Shown here in pieces: positions 10,171 through 21,960 of a stretch of DNA of 64,000 nucleotides. The stretch comes from Agapanthus africanus (lineage: Eukaryota > Streptophyta > Magnoliopsida > Asparagales > Amaryllidaceae): the NCBI GenBank assembly GCA_030015575.1, contig JASDDO010000014.1, positions 168,673,911-168,737,910 of the forward strand, in the 5' to 3' direction. How positions within the stretch are numbered: the first letter of the stretch is position 1; the number at the start of each line of letters is the position of its first letter. Position numbers and translations under genes: made by a program. The notes beneath the pieces were generated by a model. It was not told the DNA's origin, did not search any database, and saw nothing but the letters and a program-made list of their open reading frames with translations.

Positions 10171-11529
10171 GTGCAAAGCCGCCAGATTCTCGCGCCGGCA
10201 GAGATATCTCCGGAGACGTCTGAAGAAGAGGAAGCGACCAAACAAGCAGCCTACCAAATAAAAGATGAAGAAAAGACTAAGGATTGGAGAGAAGTCTTCA
10301 TAGACTATTTCAAATCCCATCGAATGCCTGAAAGAGCATCTTCAAGACATCAGCTCATGAAACGAGCTCTGTCTTTTGCCTTCGTCAGTGATACTCTATA
10401 TAAGAGATCGTTCGACAGTTTGTGGCTAAGGTGCTTGGGACTAGAAGAAGCAAGAAGGGTCATCCAAGAAACTTACGACAGACTCTGCGGTTCCCATCAG
10501 GCCGGGCCAAAGATGAAGCTGAAGATCAAGAGAATGGGCTACTACTGGCCTGTGATGATTCAGGATTGCCTCAAATATGCAAAGCAGTGTCACTCGTGCC
10601 AAATTCACAGAGAATTCGTCCACCAGCACCCAAATCCGCTACACCCAACACTGGAAAGCTGGCCGTTCGAGATGTGGGGAGCAGATATAATCGGGCCTAT
10701 CGAACCAACATCATCCAAGGGACATCGGTTCATATTGGCAACGACCGATTACTTCTCCAAGTGGGCAGAAGCAGTACCGCTAAGAGAAGTGATGACGGAG
10801 AACATCCTCCATTTCTTCAGGACACATGTCATCTACCGATTCGTCACTCCGCGGCGGATTATCTCGGATAACGGGCCGGCCTATAGAAGCCATAAGATCA
10901 GCCGCTTCGCACATCAGCATAAAATAGATTGGAGATACTCTTCAGTCCATAACCCCCGAGCTAACAGTGAGGCTTTCAACAAGACCTTGACGAAGATCAT
11001 AAAGAAGACGGTGTCCAGAAACAGAAAGGATTGGCACGAGAGATTGCAAGAAGCTCTCTGGGCTTATCGGACCACGTTCAAGACGGCCACGAATACAACG
11101 CCATTCGCATTGGTATTCGGAACAGAAGCGGTTCTCCCCTTGGAGATAGAACTAACCTCTTTACGAGTGGCGGTCCGACATGAGCTGACGGATGAAGAAA
11201 ATGCCCACCTTCGGCTTGAGGAGCTTGATGCCCTCGATGAAATTCGTCTCATGGCGCAGCAAAACCTGGAAGCTTACAAAGCAAGGATGACGCGCTCATA
11301 CGAAAGACTGACTAGGACGAGAACATTCCGCCAAGGCGAACTCGTGTTAGTCGTAAAAAGACCTATGATCCCCAATCGTGCCAAACGGGGAAAATTAGAG
11401 CCAAACTATGAAGGTCCATATATCATAGACAAGGTCTACCAAGGTAGGGCCTACTTGCTCATGGATATGCATGGCAAAAGACCCTTCTGGCCAATAAATG
11501 GCCGGTTCCTTAAAAAATACTACGCTTGA
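10171..11529 (+). CDS. Integrase of element B, nearly intact
   Basis: A 452-codon frame. The zinc-binding N-terminal region has CGSHQAGPKMK and CHSCQIH near residues 110-150. The catalytic core has the first Asp in MWGADIIGP, the second in ISDNGPAY and Glu in SEAFNKTL. Compared with C, two residues before the Glu (the GLA region) are lost by a 6-bp deletion. The C-terminal part has the GPY-type module (NYEGPYIIDKVY) and ends GRFLKKYYA. No chromodomain is seen, as expected for Tat. Integrase joins element cDNA to host DNA. It would normally be cut from a polyprotein, so this orphan frame probably makes nothing. Confidence 0.85.
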   Translation: MQSRQILAPAEISPETSEEEEATKQAAYQIKDEEKTKDWREVFIDYFKSHRMPERASSRHQLMKRALSFAFVSDTLYKRSFDSLWLRCLGLEEARRVIQETYDRLCGSHQAGPKMKLKIKRMGYYWPVMIQDCLKYAKQCHSCQIHREFVHQHPNPLHPTLESWPFEMWGADIIGPIEPTSSKGHRFILATTDYFSKWAEAVPLREVMTENILHFFRTHVIYRFVTPRRIISDNGPAYRSHKISRFAHQHKIDWRYSSVHNPRANSEAFNKTLTKIIKKTVSRNRKDWHERLQEALWAYRTTFKTATNTTPFALVFGTEAVLPLEIELTSLRVAVRHELTDEENAHLRLEELDALDEIRLMAQQNLEAYKARMTRSYERLTRTRTFRQGELVLVVKRPMIPNRAKRGKLEPNYEGPYIIDKVYQGRAYLLMDMHGKRPFWPINGRFLKKYYA

Positions 11530-13619
11530 CAAGTCACGGCTCAGGTTAATGATGGATAACGACGCTTGTGTTCGCTCGTTATCTTCCTGAGTCCAAACTC
11601 TATAAGTAGTATCCGGCGAAACCTCGCCTCAAATCCCGATGGACCGCAACGTCCTTAAACTAGCTGTGGACCGAGATATCCCTAAACTAACAACGGACCG
11701 CAACGTCCTTAAACTAGCTGTGGACCGAGATGTCCTTAAACTAACAATGGACCAAGGTCCCTAAACTAACGAGCTGATATGTCCCTAAACTAACAATGGA
11801 CCGTAATGCTCTTAAACTAAATACGTCACCTCAAACACGGCGATAGTGGAATTCAAGTCCGCAAATCCCATCGGCGAGGACGGCAACTCAAGTCCCGCCG
11901 GCTGCACAGCTGCCCTGGTGGTGAAGTCCCCCATAAATTCCATTGGCGAACAGAGGGGTAAATAAAAAAACAAAAAAACGGTATGTCCACAAGCGAAATG
12001 GGCACGGATGAAAACCCGAAAGGGCGCCGTGAGTAAAAACAGCAGGGCTACCGGCGAGCTTGTGAAAACCCAAAAGGGCACAATCTCGTTGTTAAAAAAA
12101 CAGTACGTCCAAAAGCAAAATGGGCATGGATGAAAACCAGAAAGGGCTCCGTGAGTAAAAACAGCAGGGCTACCGGCGAGTTTGTGAAAACCCGAAAGGG
12201 CGCGATCTCGTTAAAATAAACACCTGCAAGGTCCTCTCGACCTTGTGAGGAGAAAACACCTGCGTGAGATCCTTACGACTCACAAAGGAGAAACACATTT
12301 AGGGATCCCTACGATTCCTAAGGAGAAATTACGCTTACGAGATCCCCACAACTCGTAAGGAGAATTCCCCCTTATGAGACCCTCACGGCTCATAGGATTC
12401 AAAAAGCCTTCAGATGCAGGGACCTGAACCTGTTCTTAGGCCATCACACTCCGCAAGTTGCCCAACAAGCGGTCCAATATTGACCCTCGTATACAATCCA
12501 TGGGCACAAATAAACGTTCCCTCACCTAGTTCCACCAATGGCGCGAAATTTCCCTACTTGGTGAACAATACTTGTAGGTCCTCTCAACTTGCAAGGAGAA
12601 AATACTCTTATGAGATCCTTACGACTTATAAGAGAACACGCACTTAGGGATCCCCACGATTCCTAAGGAGAAAATACACCTACGAGATCCTCATGACTCG
12701 TAGGGAGAGATACCTTTATGAGACCCTTACGGCTCGTAAAGTTAAAAATCCTTAGGCAACAAGATCCTAACCTTTTTTGCTAAGCCACCTTTGTTCAAAT
12801 CGACAAAGGCAAATGATGATTCGCTCATGGCAATATCCCAGTTGTAGCGATGCTGATGCCTAAATTGGTATCAAATTCCAAGTCCTTTCACGGCAAATGA
12901 TGATTCGCTCTTGGCAATGTTCCAGTCGCAGCGATACTGATACTAAGATTGGTATCAGATCTCGAGTCCCATACTCACAAAAAATGCATATGAAATAGCC
13001 GAAATGATGGGGCAACTCGCAATAAAAATCAGCGAGTAGAATATATGCATATAAAAACAGCTGAAATGTTTGGGCAACTCGCAATAAAAAGCAGTGAGTA
13101 AAAAGAAAAATAGCCGAAATGAATGGGAAATCGCGACTCTCACGATATAAAAAGCTGAAATAATAGGGCATCGCGGAAAGAAATAAAAAAAATGATGTAA
13201 TGAAACTTTTGCCCTACAGGTGAGATCACATTGACCCCTATACACAATCCATGGGCACAAACGGAAAGGGAACCATATTACCCCACCGGGCTTCGTCAAA
13301 GGGAAGCCGGATCTCTATGGCTACATCTACAGCCTAGAAATCAACAACGGCGTTCCTTCTCGTTTCAACCAGAAGCAGATACGACGTCAGAAAAACGGAG
13401 CCACGGCAAAGTCCCCTAGTTCCAAATCTCGACGGTTCAGAGACAACCTAGAGACTACTTCGGAGCCACGGCAAAGTCCCCTAGTTCCAAATCTCGACGG
13501 TTCACAGACAACCTAGAGACTATCTCAGAGCCATGACAAAATCCCCCAGTTCCAAATCTCGACGGTTCACAGACAACCTAAAGACTACCTCGGAGCCATG
13601 GCGGAGTCCTTAGTTCAAT
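11530..13619 (+). repeat. 3' non-coding region of element B, first part
   Basis: Ordered tandem arrays: GGACCGCAACGTCCTTAAAC-type units (11639-11825), two copies of a long unit with AACCCGAAAGGGCGC (11960-12215), hairpin cassettes (12216-12760), AATGATGATTCGCTC units (12810-12960), GGGCAACTCGCAATAAAAA units (12975-13200), and a unit of about 66 bp with CCTAGTTCCAAATCTCGACG (13395-13619). No gene is seen. Element C interrupts the last array. The region continues at 38356. Confidence 0.8.
12216..12760 (+). repeat. Hairpin cassette array with variable arms and constant core
   Basis: Units of about 40-45 bp. Examples: GTGAG-ATCCTTACGA-CTCAC at 12264-12283, CTTACGAG-ATCCCCACAA-CTCGTAAG at 12334-12359, TATGAG-ACCCTCACGG-CTCATA at 12373-12394. 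The arms change between units but remain complementary, while the 10-bp centre and the A-rich linker (GGAGAAAA) stay alike. Further arrays are at 1155-1278, 8590-8990, 38880-39610 and, inverted, 22080-22260 and 24713-25240. Confidence 0.8.
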
Positions 13620-13624
13620 GTCTC

Positions 13625-16600
13625 TGTTCCCCTCCGAACGGCGGCCGAGACGCGGGACGTCTTGCCTGAGGTTCGGGGCAGATGCTAATAAGTGCTATCC
13701 GTCCACCTCTCTGAAGATGCCAAGTTGATTTATGGCACCGTATATCGAAGGTTTAAACGGATGCGTCCGATCGCTTGAGGGGTTTTTGATTGTGGGGACG
13801 CTCTTCCCTGCAGGCGCAAGCCCCTGCAGTTAATTACGCTATCGCATCGCGGTAACCACTTTCTCCTTCTCCAGATGGTCACTTCGTGTCATGTGTGTTT
13901 ATTTTATGTTTAGTTGCCTGTGGATTGTATACGGAGACTGAGTTATGTCGTCGCCCGTAGGGCGTGGACTAGTCCAAATCCGTATTATATTAGATTTGGG
14001 TTTGGGGGTTTTGGGTTTAAGGATACGTTAGCCTCATTCGAGACTAAGATCGACTTAAACGTTTGTTAAGGATACGTTAGTCTAGTTTTCAGACTAAGAT
14101 CAACTTAACGGGATCGTTTAGATCCAACAATAGAGCAATTAAGGGAGCCCTGTTGTTTAGTTTAGTGACATTGCGGTCCAGTGTTAGTTTTAAGACGTTG
14201 CGGTCAAGGTTAAGGACGTCGTAGTCCGTGGATTTAAGGACTCCACAGTCCGATGTTAGTTTTAAGACATCACGGTCAAGGTTAAGGACCTCATAGTCCA
14301 TGAGTTTAAGGACCCCACAGCCCGTCGTTAGTTTTAAGACATCCCGGTCAAGGTTAAGGACCTCATAGTCCATGATTTTAAGGACCCCACAGTCCGTATT
14401 AATATGTGGTCATCGGGACCCGTCACCTCTTTGAAGACGTTGAGGAATTACAACGCCAAGTATCAAAGGAGTGAAGAGATGTACCCTTAAACCAAGGTAG
14501 ATTAAATAATCTTTGGCCCAATTTGGAACCAAGACCAATTAATTATATTATGAGCCCATTGGCTCAGTTGAATTTGAATTGAGGACTTATGGCCAGCTTG
14601 GGCTAAGTCCAATCATGTTTAGGATATTGGCCCTCTGTTGGTCCATTAGAGGAGAGGCTTTGCCTCTAGACACTTAGCCAATGGGGCTAAAGTTAGTGTT
14701 AAACACTAAAGATCAATCAGTGTTGAACACTGAGAATGAGATTGACAAGTTAGTGTTTAACACTAAAAGATAGTTAGTGTTAAACACCAGCAACAGGGAT
14801 TTCAAATTAGTGTTTATACACTACAACAAATCAGTGTTAAACACTGGCAATGGAGATTTCAAATTAGTGTTTAACACTAAGGCAGATCAATGTTAAATAC
14901 TGGAAACAGGGTTTTCCAGGTTGGTGTTCAACGCTAAGAAAGTCAGTGTTAAACACTGTAAATAGATGTTTTCCAAATTAGTGTTTAAACACTAAGAAAA
15001 TCAGTGTTGAACACTGGATATAGAGCTTTCAATTTTAATGTTAAACACTAAGGCAAGAGGGGTCACGTGGTAGCACGTGAGAGAGCCCTCAATTCATTTT
15101 ATTCTGCCAAAAGTATTGAATACTTTGGAGCATCACGTTCTGTCATGTGATGGGAATTCTGGTGTTTGTCCGTTAAAGCTTCAGCCAAGGGGTCACGTGA
15201 TAGCGCTCTGTTTCCCTTTATTTTGTTCTACAGATAAGTGTTTAACACTTTTAATTCTGAAAGCCATCACGTGTGGGCACGTGATTGGGGCCTGCGCTTT
15301 GATCTGTTAGACTGTTCATTAGGGGTCACGTGTCGACACGTGAGGGCGCCCTAAAGCTCTTTTCTGTTTCTTTTCAGGGGTCACGTGGTAGCACGTGACC
15401 CTATTCCTTTGCCTGTTTGAAGATTTGTTTATCTTTTTAAGAATTGAATTCTTCATAGGGTTAAACCCTAGCAATAACTTTAGAGGAATTAAATTCCTAC
15501 TTTCTTTTGAAGAATTATATTCTTAAATAGGGTTAAACCCTCATTTCTTCTTTCTTGAGGGAATTAAATTCCTGTTATTTTAACAGAACTAAGTTCTTAA
15601 CTAGGGTTAAACCCTGATTCTGTTCATTCTGAAGGAATTAAACTCCCATAACATAGGGTCAAACCCTAATTTTATTTTAAAGGAATTAAATTCCTATAGT
15701 TCTGTGAGAATTAAATTCTCAAGCTTCCATTCCCTCTCTATGCTTTGGATCTGCATGGTAGGATCTCAACCCATTGAGAATTAAATTCTCAACTCAAGGG
15801 GAGATGTGCATTTTACAGATCCTCCACCAAAAAGAGAACTATGTTCTTCTGTTTTATATCAGAGTTAAACTCTGTTGAGAATTGAATTCTCTTTTCCTTT
15901 CAAAAAGCCTTCCCTTTCTTACCTAGGGTTTTCTTTTGCAGAAGATCCAAATTCCTCCAAAGTATCAAGGCTCTCCTCTTTTTTTTATGTATCGATTCCT
16001 TTCTCTTCATGTATGTGCATCTCTTGGCTCCTATTTATAGGAGAAGCAGTCGAATCAATTAGGTTTGGTGAATCTTTCATTGAGAGATTTAATTTGTATT
16101 CACCATTCGTTTTGGACCTTTGGATTATTAGGTGAATTTTATTCACCATTGGATTTTAAATCCAGAGATTCTCCTTTGTTATTTCGGTTAGATTTTAAAG
16201 GGGAAATCTTTCCAAATTCAGGCTTTTTCCATAGATAAGTGATATTTAAGAATCTTTAAATCTTTAATTCAATCGGTTCCTTTGGAAAGATTTGAGAGGC
16301 CTTTTCTCAGAATTTAATTCTGTTAACAGATAGGCTTTGAAAGCCGGTCACGTGTGGGCACGTGACCCTTGGTCACGTATGGGCACGTGACCCCCTTGGA
16401 ACGAGACCTCTTCTTCCTTTTTGCGCTCTGCCTTCTGGCTGCCGCCTAGCCGTCACGTGCCACCACGTGACCCCTGGTCACGTGTGAGCACGTGACCCTC
16501 GTCTGGAGCCTTTTTCTTGATTTAACTGGGGAACCGATGTGCCTTTGAAGCCGCTTTTAAATGTCACGTGCCAACACGTGACCCTGGTCACGTGGGAGCA

Positions 16601-16757
16601 CGTGACCCTTTCTGAAGCCCTTTTCTTTGATGTAGTCGGGAAGCTGAATCTGCCTTGCCGATGCTTTTAGGTGTCACGTGCCAACACGTGACTGCTGGTC
16701 ACGTGCTAGCACGTGATGCCTCCTTCGTAACTTTTCCTGATTTTAAATCAGGAAACA
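13625..16757 (-). repeat. 3' LTR of element C, palindrome-rich
   Basis: 3133 bp, delimited by the GTCTC duplication and the PPT. I count about two dozen CACGTG boxes, mostly in pairs with a 4-bp spacer (15064-15400 and 16345-16720). Many palindromes have a TTTAA or TTAAA centre: TAGTG-TTTAA-CACTA at 14751-14765, TAGGG-TTAAA-CCCTA at 15456-15470, AGGAA-TTAAA-TTCCT at 15484-15498, CAGAG-TTAAA-CTCTG at 15860-15874. The minus-strand TATA box is at 16028-16043. It is about 60 bp shorter than the 5' LTR because of two small deletions. Confidence 0.92.
16028..16043 (-). promoter_or_regulatory. Palindromic TATA box in the C 3' LTR
   Basis: On the minus strand this reads CTCCTATAAATAGGAG: 7-bp perfect arms with a 2-bp centre containing TATAAATA. 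It is the most TATA-like site in the LTR, and the same site is found in the other C LTR and in the B LTRs. Confidence 0.6.
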
Positions 16758-16769
16758 AATGCCCCCACA
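16758..16769 (-). promoter_or_regulatory. Polypurine tract of element C
   Basis: On the minus strand the sequence next to the 3' LTR is CTGTGGGGGCATT, matching the PPT of element B (AGCGGGGGCATT at 39709-39720). It would prime plus-strand DNA synthesis. Confidence 0.75.
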
Positions 16770-16871
16770 GCGTTGTTCTCACGTGTCCGCACGTGAGTGC
16801 AACGCTGTCACCTTTTGTGACCGTTGGATTCCTCTAGGGATTTGGGGAGATGAAACGTTTCTATCACCTCC

Positions 16872-16880
16872 TATAAATAT
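16872..16880 (+). promoter_or_regulatory. TATA box of the antisense PMD gene
   Basis: TATAAATAT lies just inside element C beyond the PPT. A CACGTG pair is about 90 bp upstream (16778-16795). Downstream lie palindromes with TTTAA centres (16939-16953 and 16992-17006), then the donor of a 5'UTR intron. This suggests the gene has its own promoter, separate from the LTR. The start of transcription is inferred, not seen. Confidence 0.5.
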
Positions 16881-17028
16881 TGGGGTCATTTCAGAGACGC
16901 CTCCACTTTGCTTATCTTCCTCCTTGCAAACTTTTTCTGAGAATTTAATTCTCTTCTTCCAGAGCTTAGTTCTCTGCCTTGAAACAATCTTCAGAGTTTA
17001 ACTCTGTTCAAGTGACCCTTTTCCTCAG

Positions 17029-17736
17029 GTAATGTTCTTGGACAAACAGTAAACTTTCACATTCCTTTGGATATGGGTTCTTTGTTAATAAAGGGTAAAA
17101 ACCCTTATTTTGGATTTTAAATCCAAAATAAGGGTTTTTACCCTTTATTAACAAAGAACCCATTTTTCTTTGAGTTTCTTAACCAAAATACGAAACCATT
17201 TTAACCTCCAACAGTAGATTTCTTAGGGTTCATATGATGATCCATGGAGTTTAACTCTGTTCACAGAAAAGGCTTTTTTTGGGGAATTTAATTCCCTTTT
17301 CTTAATAAGGAATTTAATTCCTGTGAAGAACTCAATTTCTTCCCATGGAGGCTCCTTAGGGTCTCCTTACCCTAGGTTGTCATTCTGTAATTAATGAAAC
17401 AGAAACTTTGTAATGATGTCTTCTGTGGGAATTTAATTCCTTTGATCCTGTTGGATCCGTTGTAGAGCCCGAGACAGATTTGTCTTCTAGGGGGAATGTA
17501 TAGGGTTACTTGAAACCCATTCTTTATTTAATGAGGATATTCCCTCTGTTTTATTATAACTGCTTGGTCTCATTATTAATGAGCCGTCATCTTGATTCTG
17601 TAGGGCCCATGTGTTTTGTAGCCAATGGTCCCAGAAAAATCTACTGTTGCTTTCTTTAACTAGTCTTCATGTTCGTGCATGGATATATATATATCGCTGA
17701 CTTTGCTTTTAACGGTCTTCTTTTATTGGATTTCAG
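17029..17736 (+). other. 5'UTR intron of the PMD gene
   Basis: Donor CTCAG/GTAATG at 17029 and acceptor GATTTCAG at 17736, five bases before the start codon at 17742. The intron is 708 bp and T-rich. It holds the 91-bp palindrome at 17073-17163 and several short TTTAA-centred palindromes. It is inferred from splice-site appearance only. Confidence 0.5.
17073..17163 (+). repeat. Perfect 91-bp palindrome
   Basis: The two 45-bp arms are exact reverse complements around a single central T at 17118; I checked every base. The centre is GGATTTTAAATCC, the same type of core as the short palindromes nearby. An RNA from either strand would fold into a 45-bp hairpin with almost no loop. Confidence 0.95.
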
Positions 17737-17741
17737 GTGTG

Positions 17742-20700
17742 ATGGCTTCTGTTCCATGCTTTCCCTTTTCTCGCTCGGAGGCTGCTTTTCCTTAGTCACC
17801 ATCTGATGAGGAAGCGATGGCGATGATCCGGGCACATGACCCGAATTGCACCAACCTACTTCAATGGGGATCTTGGTATAGTCATATTATTCAGGGTCGC
17901 CGGAGTTTCCTTTGCGCGGTATCGACAGAGCCCACTTTCCCATTCTTACCGATGGACCCTCCGAGAACGGTTTTTGCTGTGGAAATGCCCAATTGGACTC
18001 CAACGGGGAGGCTCGAGCCTTCGACGACCAGTATTCCGAACCATCCGATCCCGGCCATAGATATCTTGGGGCGACGTATTTGCCAAGGTGAGGCCCACCC
18101 GTGGGGGCAAATTTATAAGATAGGGCTCACTCCTCGACACCTTACGGGCTACCTTCTCTAGGCTCGCTACATCCTTTCTGGCCATCGTGCGCGGCTGCAG
18201 AAAGTCGGGCTTTATCAGGCAATATACGCGTCACTCTTCCATTATAAGTCCCCGCATGCCTGGTGGGTCAAGGCGTTTTTGAACCAATGGAATCTTCCCA
18301 CCAACACTTTCATTCTAGGAGATCGCGAGGTCTCGATTTCTCTGGCAGAATTTTATGAAATCTCGGGACTGCCAATCAGGGGTGCACTGTATGAGGAGTT
18401 GTTGCCTCCTGACGAGTATATTTTCGAGCCCGAGCCTGTACCGGTTGACGGTTTGTCTGTTGAGAACGCCGTTCGCCACAAGCGTTCCAGTTTGATCAAG
18501 GCGCTAGGTATCTTCGACCGATTATTCACCGAATCCGAAGATCAGGGTGTTACTTTCAAGAGCTTCATTGCTCGTTTCCTTCGCGAGGATGCCTTATCGA
18601 AGACAGCCCCGAAGTTTGCAAACATCAAAGACCCCTTTGGGTTTGGCCCGAAGAAACTGCCGACTAATGAATCGGATCTGCCGCAATACTACATTCCCAT
18701 AATGTCGCCGACGTCTTTCGAATCCATCGCAGCTCCCGGCATGGATGAAGAGACATTCTTCGTGGGGTTTGTTAGCATCTGGCTCAGTTGGTTTGTCATC
18801 CCCATGCATCGTCGCTTTATGAGAGCTTCGGTTATCTATCCGGCTTATCGTATTGCTGAGGGGACGCGGTTGGCCATCGGCATCCCAGCCTTGGCGCACC
18901 TTTATCATGGGTTGGGCACCGCAGCTAATACCTCTATTCTTGGCGTGGATGTGGTAAACTTTTCGCTTCATTATTTCACGTCCTGGGTCGAAATGCACGT
19001 GTTGGGGGCTTTCGCTATGCATCAGAGGCCTGCGTTCTATGACGCCTACACTTTCCCTCGGCTTATGCGATTGGTGGATGCTTCTGCCGTTGACCCAACT
19101 CAATTCGGGGCTATTCGGACATTGATTTCTCCTTACGCTACTGCCGGCGGATTAATATTTAATGATCGGGTCTTATCTTCTTCCACGGGTTCGGCCCAGC
19201 CGCTTTGGGACCGGTCGAAAGATGACGCGCCCACTTTGAAGCCCCGGGAAGCCGCGCGCTTATATGCAATCAGACCGGGTTACCTGGTGTTTCGTCAGGA
19301 CAGTGTGGCTCTCTTTATGCGGTACAATCCGCATCGCTTTGCCCGGCAGTTTGGCTATGATCAGGGCGTCCCGTTTGAAGCTTTCATAATCGCGCCGGTT
19401 CCTTCACTCGAGGCCGTCCGAGATGCCGCCCACCACTTTGTGAGGCTGAACACCGGTTCTCAGTTCATGATCCCCGATGGTGACTACATTCCCCGATGCG
19501 TAGGGTCGTTTACGGGCTGGTATGTCCATCGGGTGAACCCGGTTATTATTGAGGAGAGAAGGGTGCTTCTTGGCCATGGCGTCCCTATTCAGGTTCCGGC
19601 CCCGGGAGCCATGCTACGACCACGTACCCCAGTCCGCTTTCCCCTGAGGGATATCGGCACTGCGATTATTCCTGGAGAGTCAGGAGTAGATCTTACTCCA
19701 ATAGTTGGTATGCCCCTGGGTACTCGGTCGTGGGGTAAACGGGCTCCGGTAACAGTACCCCCACCCGAGGCAGCACCACCCTCCGTGTCATCGACGATGG
19801 CAGTGTCATCTCCAGTCGTGGCCCGGGGAGAGGGTGTTGAGGGCGACGTAGGCCAACGCCGCACTAAGGCTTCGAAGGGAAAGAGACGGTCATCCTCGGC
19901 GACTGGTTCTGGGTCCAAGCGTCGAAGGAAGGTGGCTACTAATTTGCTCGACTCTTTAACGGAGTCTGAGCCCTTCCTTGAAGATGAGCCGTTGGCCTTA
20001 CCGGAATCAAACGCTGAACTACTTTTTCCCACTTCAGCCGCCGAGGAAGCTGCACAGTTGGCTGAGGCTATAAGGCGTTCCAAAGACGCGTCTCAGAACG
20101 CCAGGGTTCCGAAGAAACCCTATCCTGCTGTAATCTTTTACGAGGACCCCTCGTGGATTCGGCGGCGATTTATAGGCCCTTTGAAGGAATGGGGGGAAAG
20201 GGCTTTGAAGCAGGCTGTTTCAGAGGACGCGGCGGACGCGCTTTCTTTATGGACCAGGGGCCATGAGTCCACTCTCGAACCCCGGCGAGCACGCCTCCTT
20301 GAGAAGGAGCAGCGGCTTGAAGAAGCCATATTGAAGGCTTCGTTACGCATTGGTATGCCTTTATACTTCTTTATAGCATTTCGGATTGTTTACGCCTGCA
20401 TGCTTGCATCTTTATTCTTGTGTGAATTGTGCAGAATCTTCGACGCTGGGGGAGCTCCCTACGGGCTCGTTGAAGCCAAAGCCTGTCGAAATTCCCGATG
20501 AAGCGTTGCTCGATGTGGAGGGGGCTGATGAGGCTGCTCCTCTTACAATAGAGCCTCCAGTGGCAGTTCCTGATCATGAAGCACTTGCTCCTTTGGGGGA
20601 GGCTCTTTTGGAGGTCGCCGCCCCAATGACTCTTACTGAGGGCGGCCCAGAGGCTGGAAGAGAGGTAGTCGGGACTACTCTTCCTTTGTTGGAGCCTGAG

Positions 20701-21875
20701 GTCACGACGGAGGCCGTTGAAGCTGCTATCCCCCGGGCTCAGAATGGGAGGAGCGTTGAAGGTAACCCTCTGCGTTTTAAATTAGCAACCCTTCCATGGT
20801 CTAAACTCTTTTATCTTTCCAAGAATTGCATGGTTTGGCGGCCACTATCGCTGATCTGTCGCCTCGACAGTCATTTCACCGTTTATTGGAGATGGCAGCT
20901 CCGCAGGCGATCTCCCCTCAGCGTATTGTCCTTTCCTCCGGGCAAGGTTAGTGGCATTCGCCATTTTTTCTTTTACCATAGCATTGTTACTATTTTGCGA
21001 AATGACGTTGATGTCTCTTATAGTTTTGGAAGCTGACGATGAGGTCGAGGTTGTTGAAGGGCCAGGGGAACCTTCAGCTCCTACTTGTATGACTGTCGGT
21101 GAGTGACATTTTATTATAATCCCGTTCGTTCTGTGCTTAAGAATTTTATTACATCTGTCAAATTTGAACAGCCCTGCCAGTCTCCATGGCGTTGGAATCG
21201 CGCATCATGATGCCGCCCGGCCCTTATGCTTTGCGGGCTTCAGAACGCCTGGCCCAATTGAGCCTTGTCTCCCTATCATCTTTCGTCGAGGAGCTCCGTG
21301 CTGGTAGCGCGACCACAGCCGAAGCGTTTGCCACTGAAGCTAACGGCTCTCTTCCTTTTCTTGCCACCTATCATAGTGAGGAGGTGGTGCGGGTCTGGGT
21401 GGAGTTCTGTAGGAAGGTGGAGGCTTGTTTGCACACCCTTGAATGTTCTCGCCTTTCCTCGGAAGCCGTGGCTGCAAAAGCGGAGTTGCGGGGTCTGATA
21501 GCACGATGCGCGGCCAACATGACGTCATGCGAGAAGAGGCTTGGCCGCAAATTCTCGGAGAGGGAGTTGGCTTCTAAGGCGCTGAGCGAGCTTCAGGCCA
21601 GCTTCACAGCCAAAGCCAACAAAGCATACGAACTCTGGCGGGTGCTTCAGGAGTCCATAAAAGAGGTGGTGGCTCTCGATAAAGCTGCCACGTTCACTCG
21701 TGAGAGGGTCGAGACTCATAAAGCCACCGAGAGAGAACTCGAAGCTCGGCTTGCTTCGTATTAGGCTCAGCAAGCTCAGGCGGAGGCTCGTCTTCTGGAG
21801 ATCTTGCGTCATGAAGCCGTGGCTCAGCAACAAAACGATGAGCTGGTAAAATTACTACACCGCCCGCCGGCTTAA
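17742..21875 (+). pseudogene. Antisense PMD (plant mobile domain) gene in element C
   Basis: A spliced gene antisense to the element's gag-pol. Inferred exons: 17742-20352, 20435-20761, 20824-20946, 21024-21098 and 21172-21875. All four introns have GT-AG ends and are phase 1, and the frame stays open across every junction, giving 1280 codons. Exon 1 has PMD features (WWVKAFLNQWNLPTNTF, ISLAEFYEISGLPIRG, a long domain through WYVHRVNP). Then come a Ser/Lys/Arg-rich basic stretch (KRRSSSATGSGSKRRRK, a possible nuclear signal), acidic linkers, and a Glu/Ala-rich coiled-coil-like C-terminus. TAG codons at 17793, 18159 and 21762 break it. PMD proteins occur as plant nuclear factors (MAIN/MAIL1) and in transposons. 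An antisense gene 3' of integrase also exists in Grande (gene 23). Function here is unknown. Confidence 0.82.
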
Positions 21876-21960
21876 GGACTTGTATCTTTTCCCCTTTTTT
21901 GTGTATACTCATGAATGAGAGTATCTTCTTTTTATTTCTTTGTATCCATTTTAGTTTATG

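Noticed and set aside
12216-12760. A CRISPR-like repeat-spacer array.
   Set aside because: Units are imperfect hairpins with constant centres and variable arms, there are no unique spacers, and the context is a plant retrotransposon.
14089-14373. Minus-strand frame with repeated residues (also 22300-22686 and 35644-35883).
   Set aside because: Translation of the 72-bp GGAC repeat; no coding evidence.
17742-21875. An independent host gene into which element C was assembled.
   Set aside because: It lies inside the GTCTC-bounded element between PPT and integrase, and its 5' region shares the element's palindrome style; it is carried by the element.
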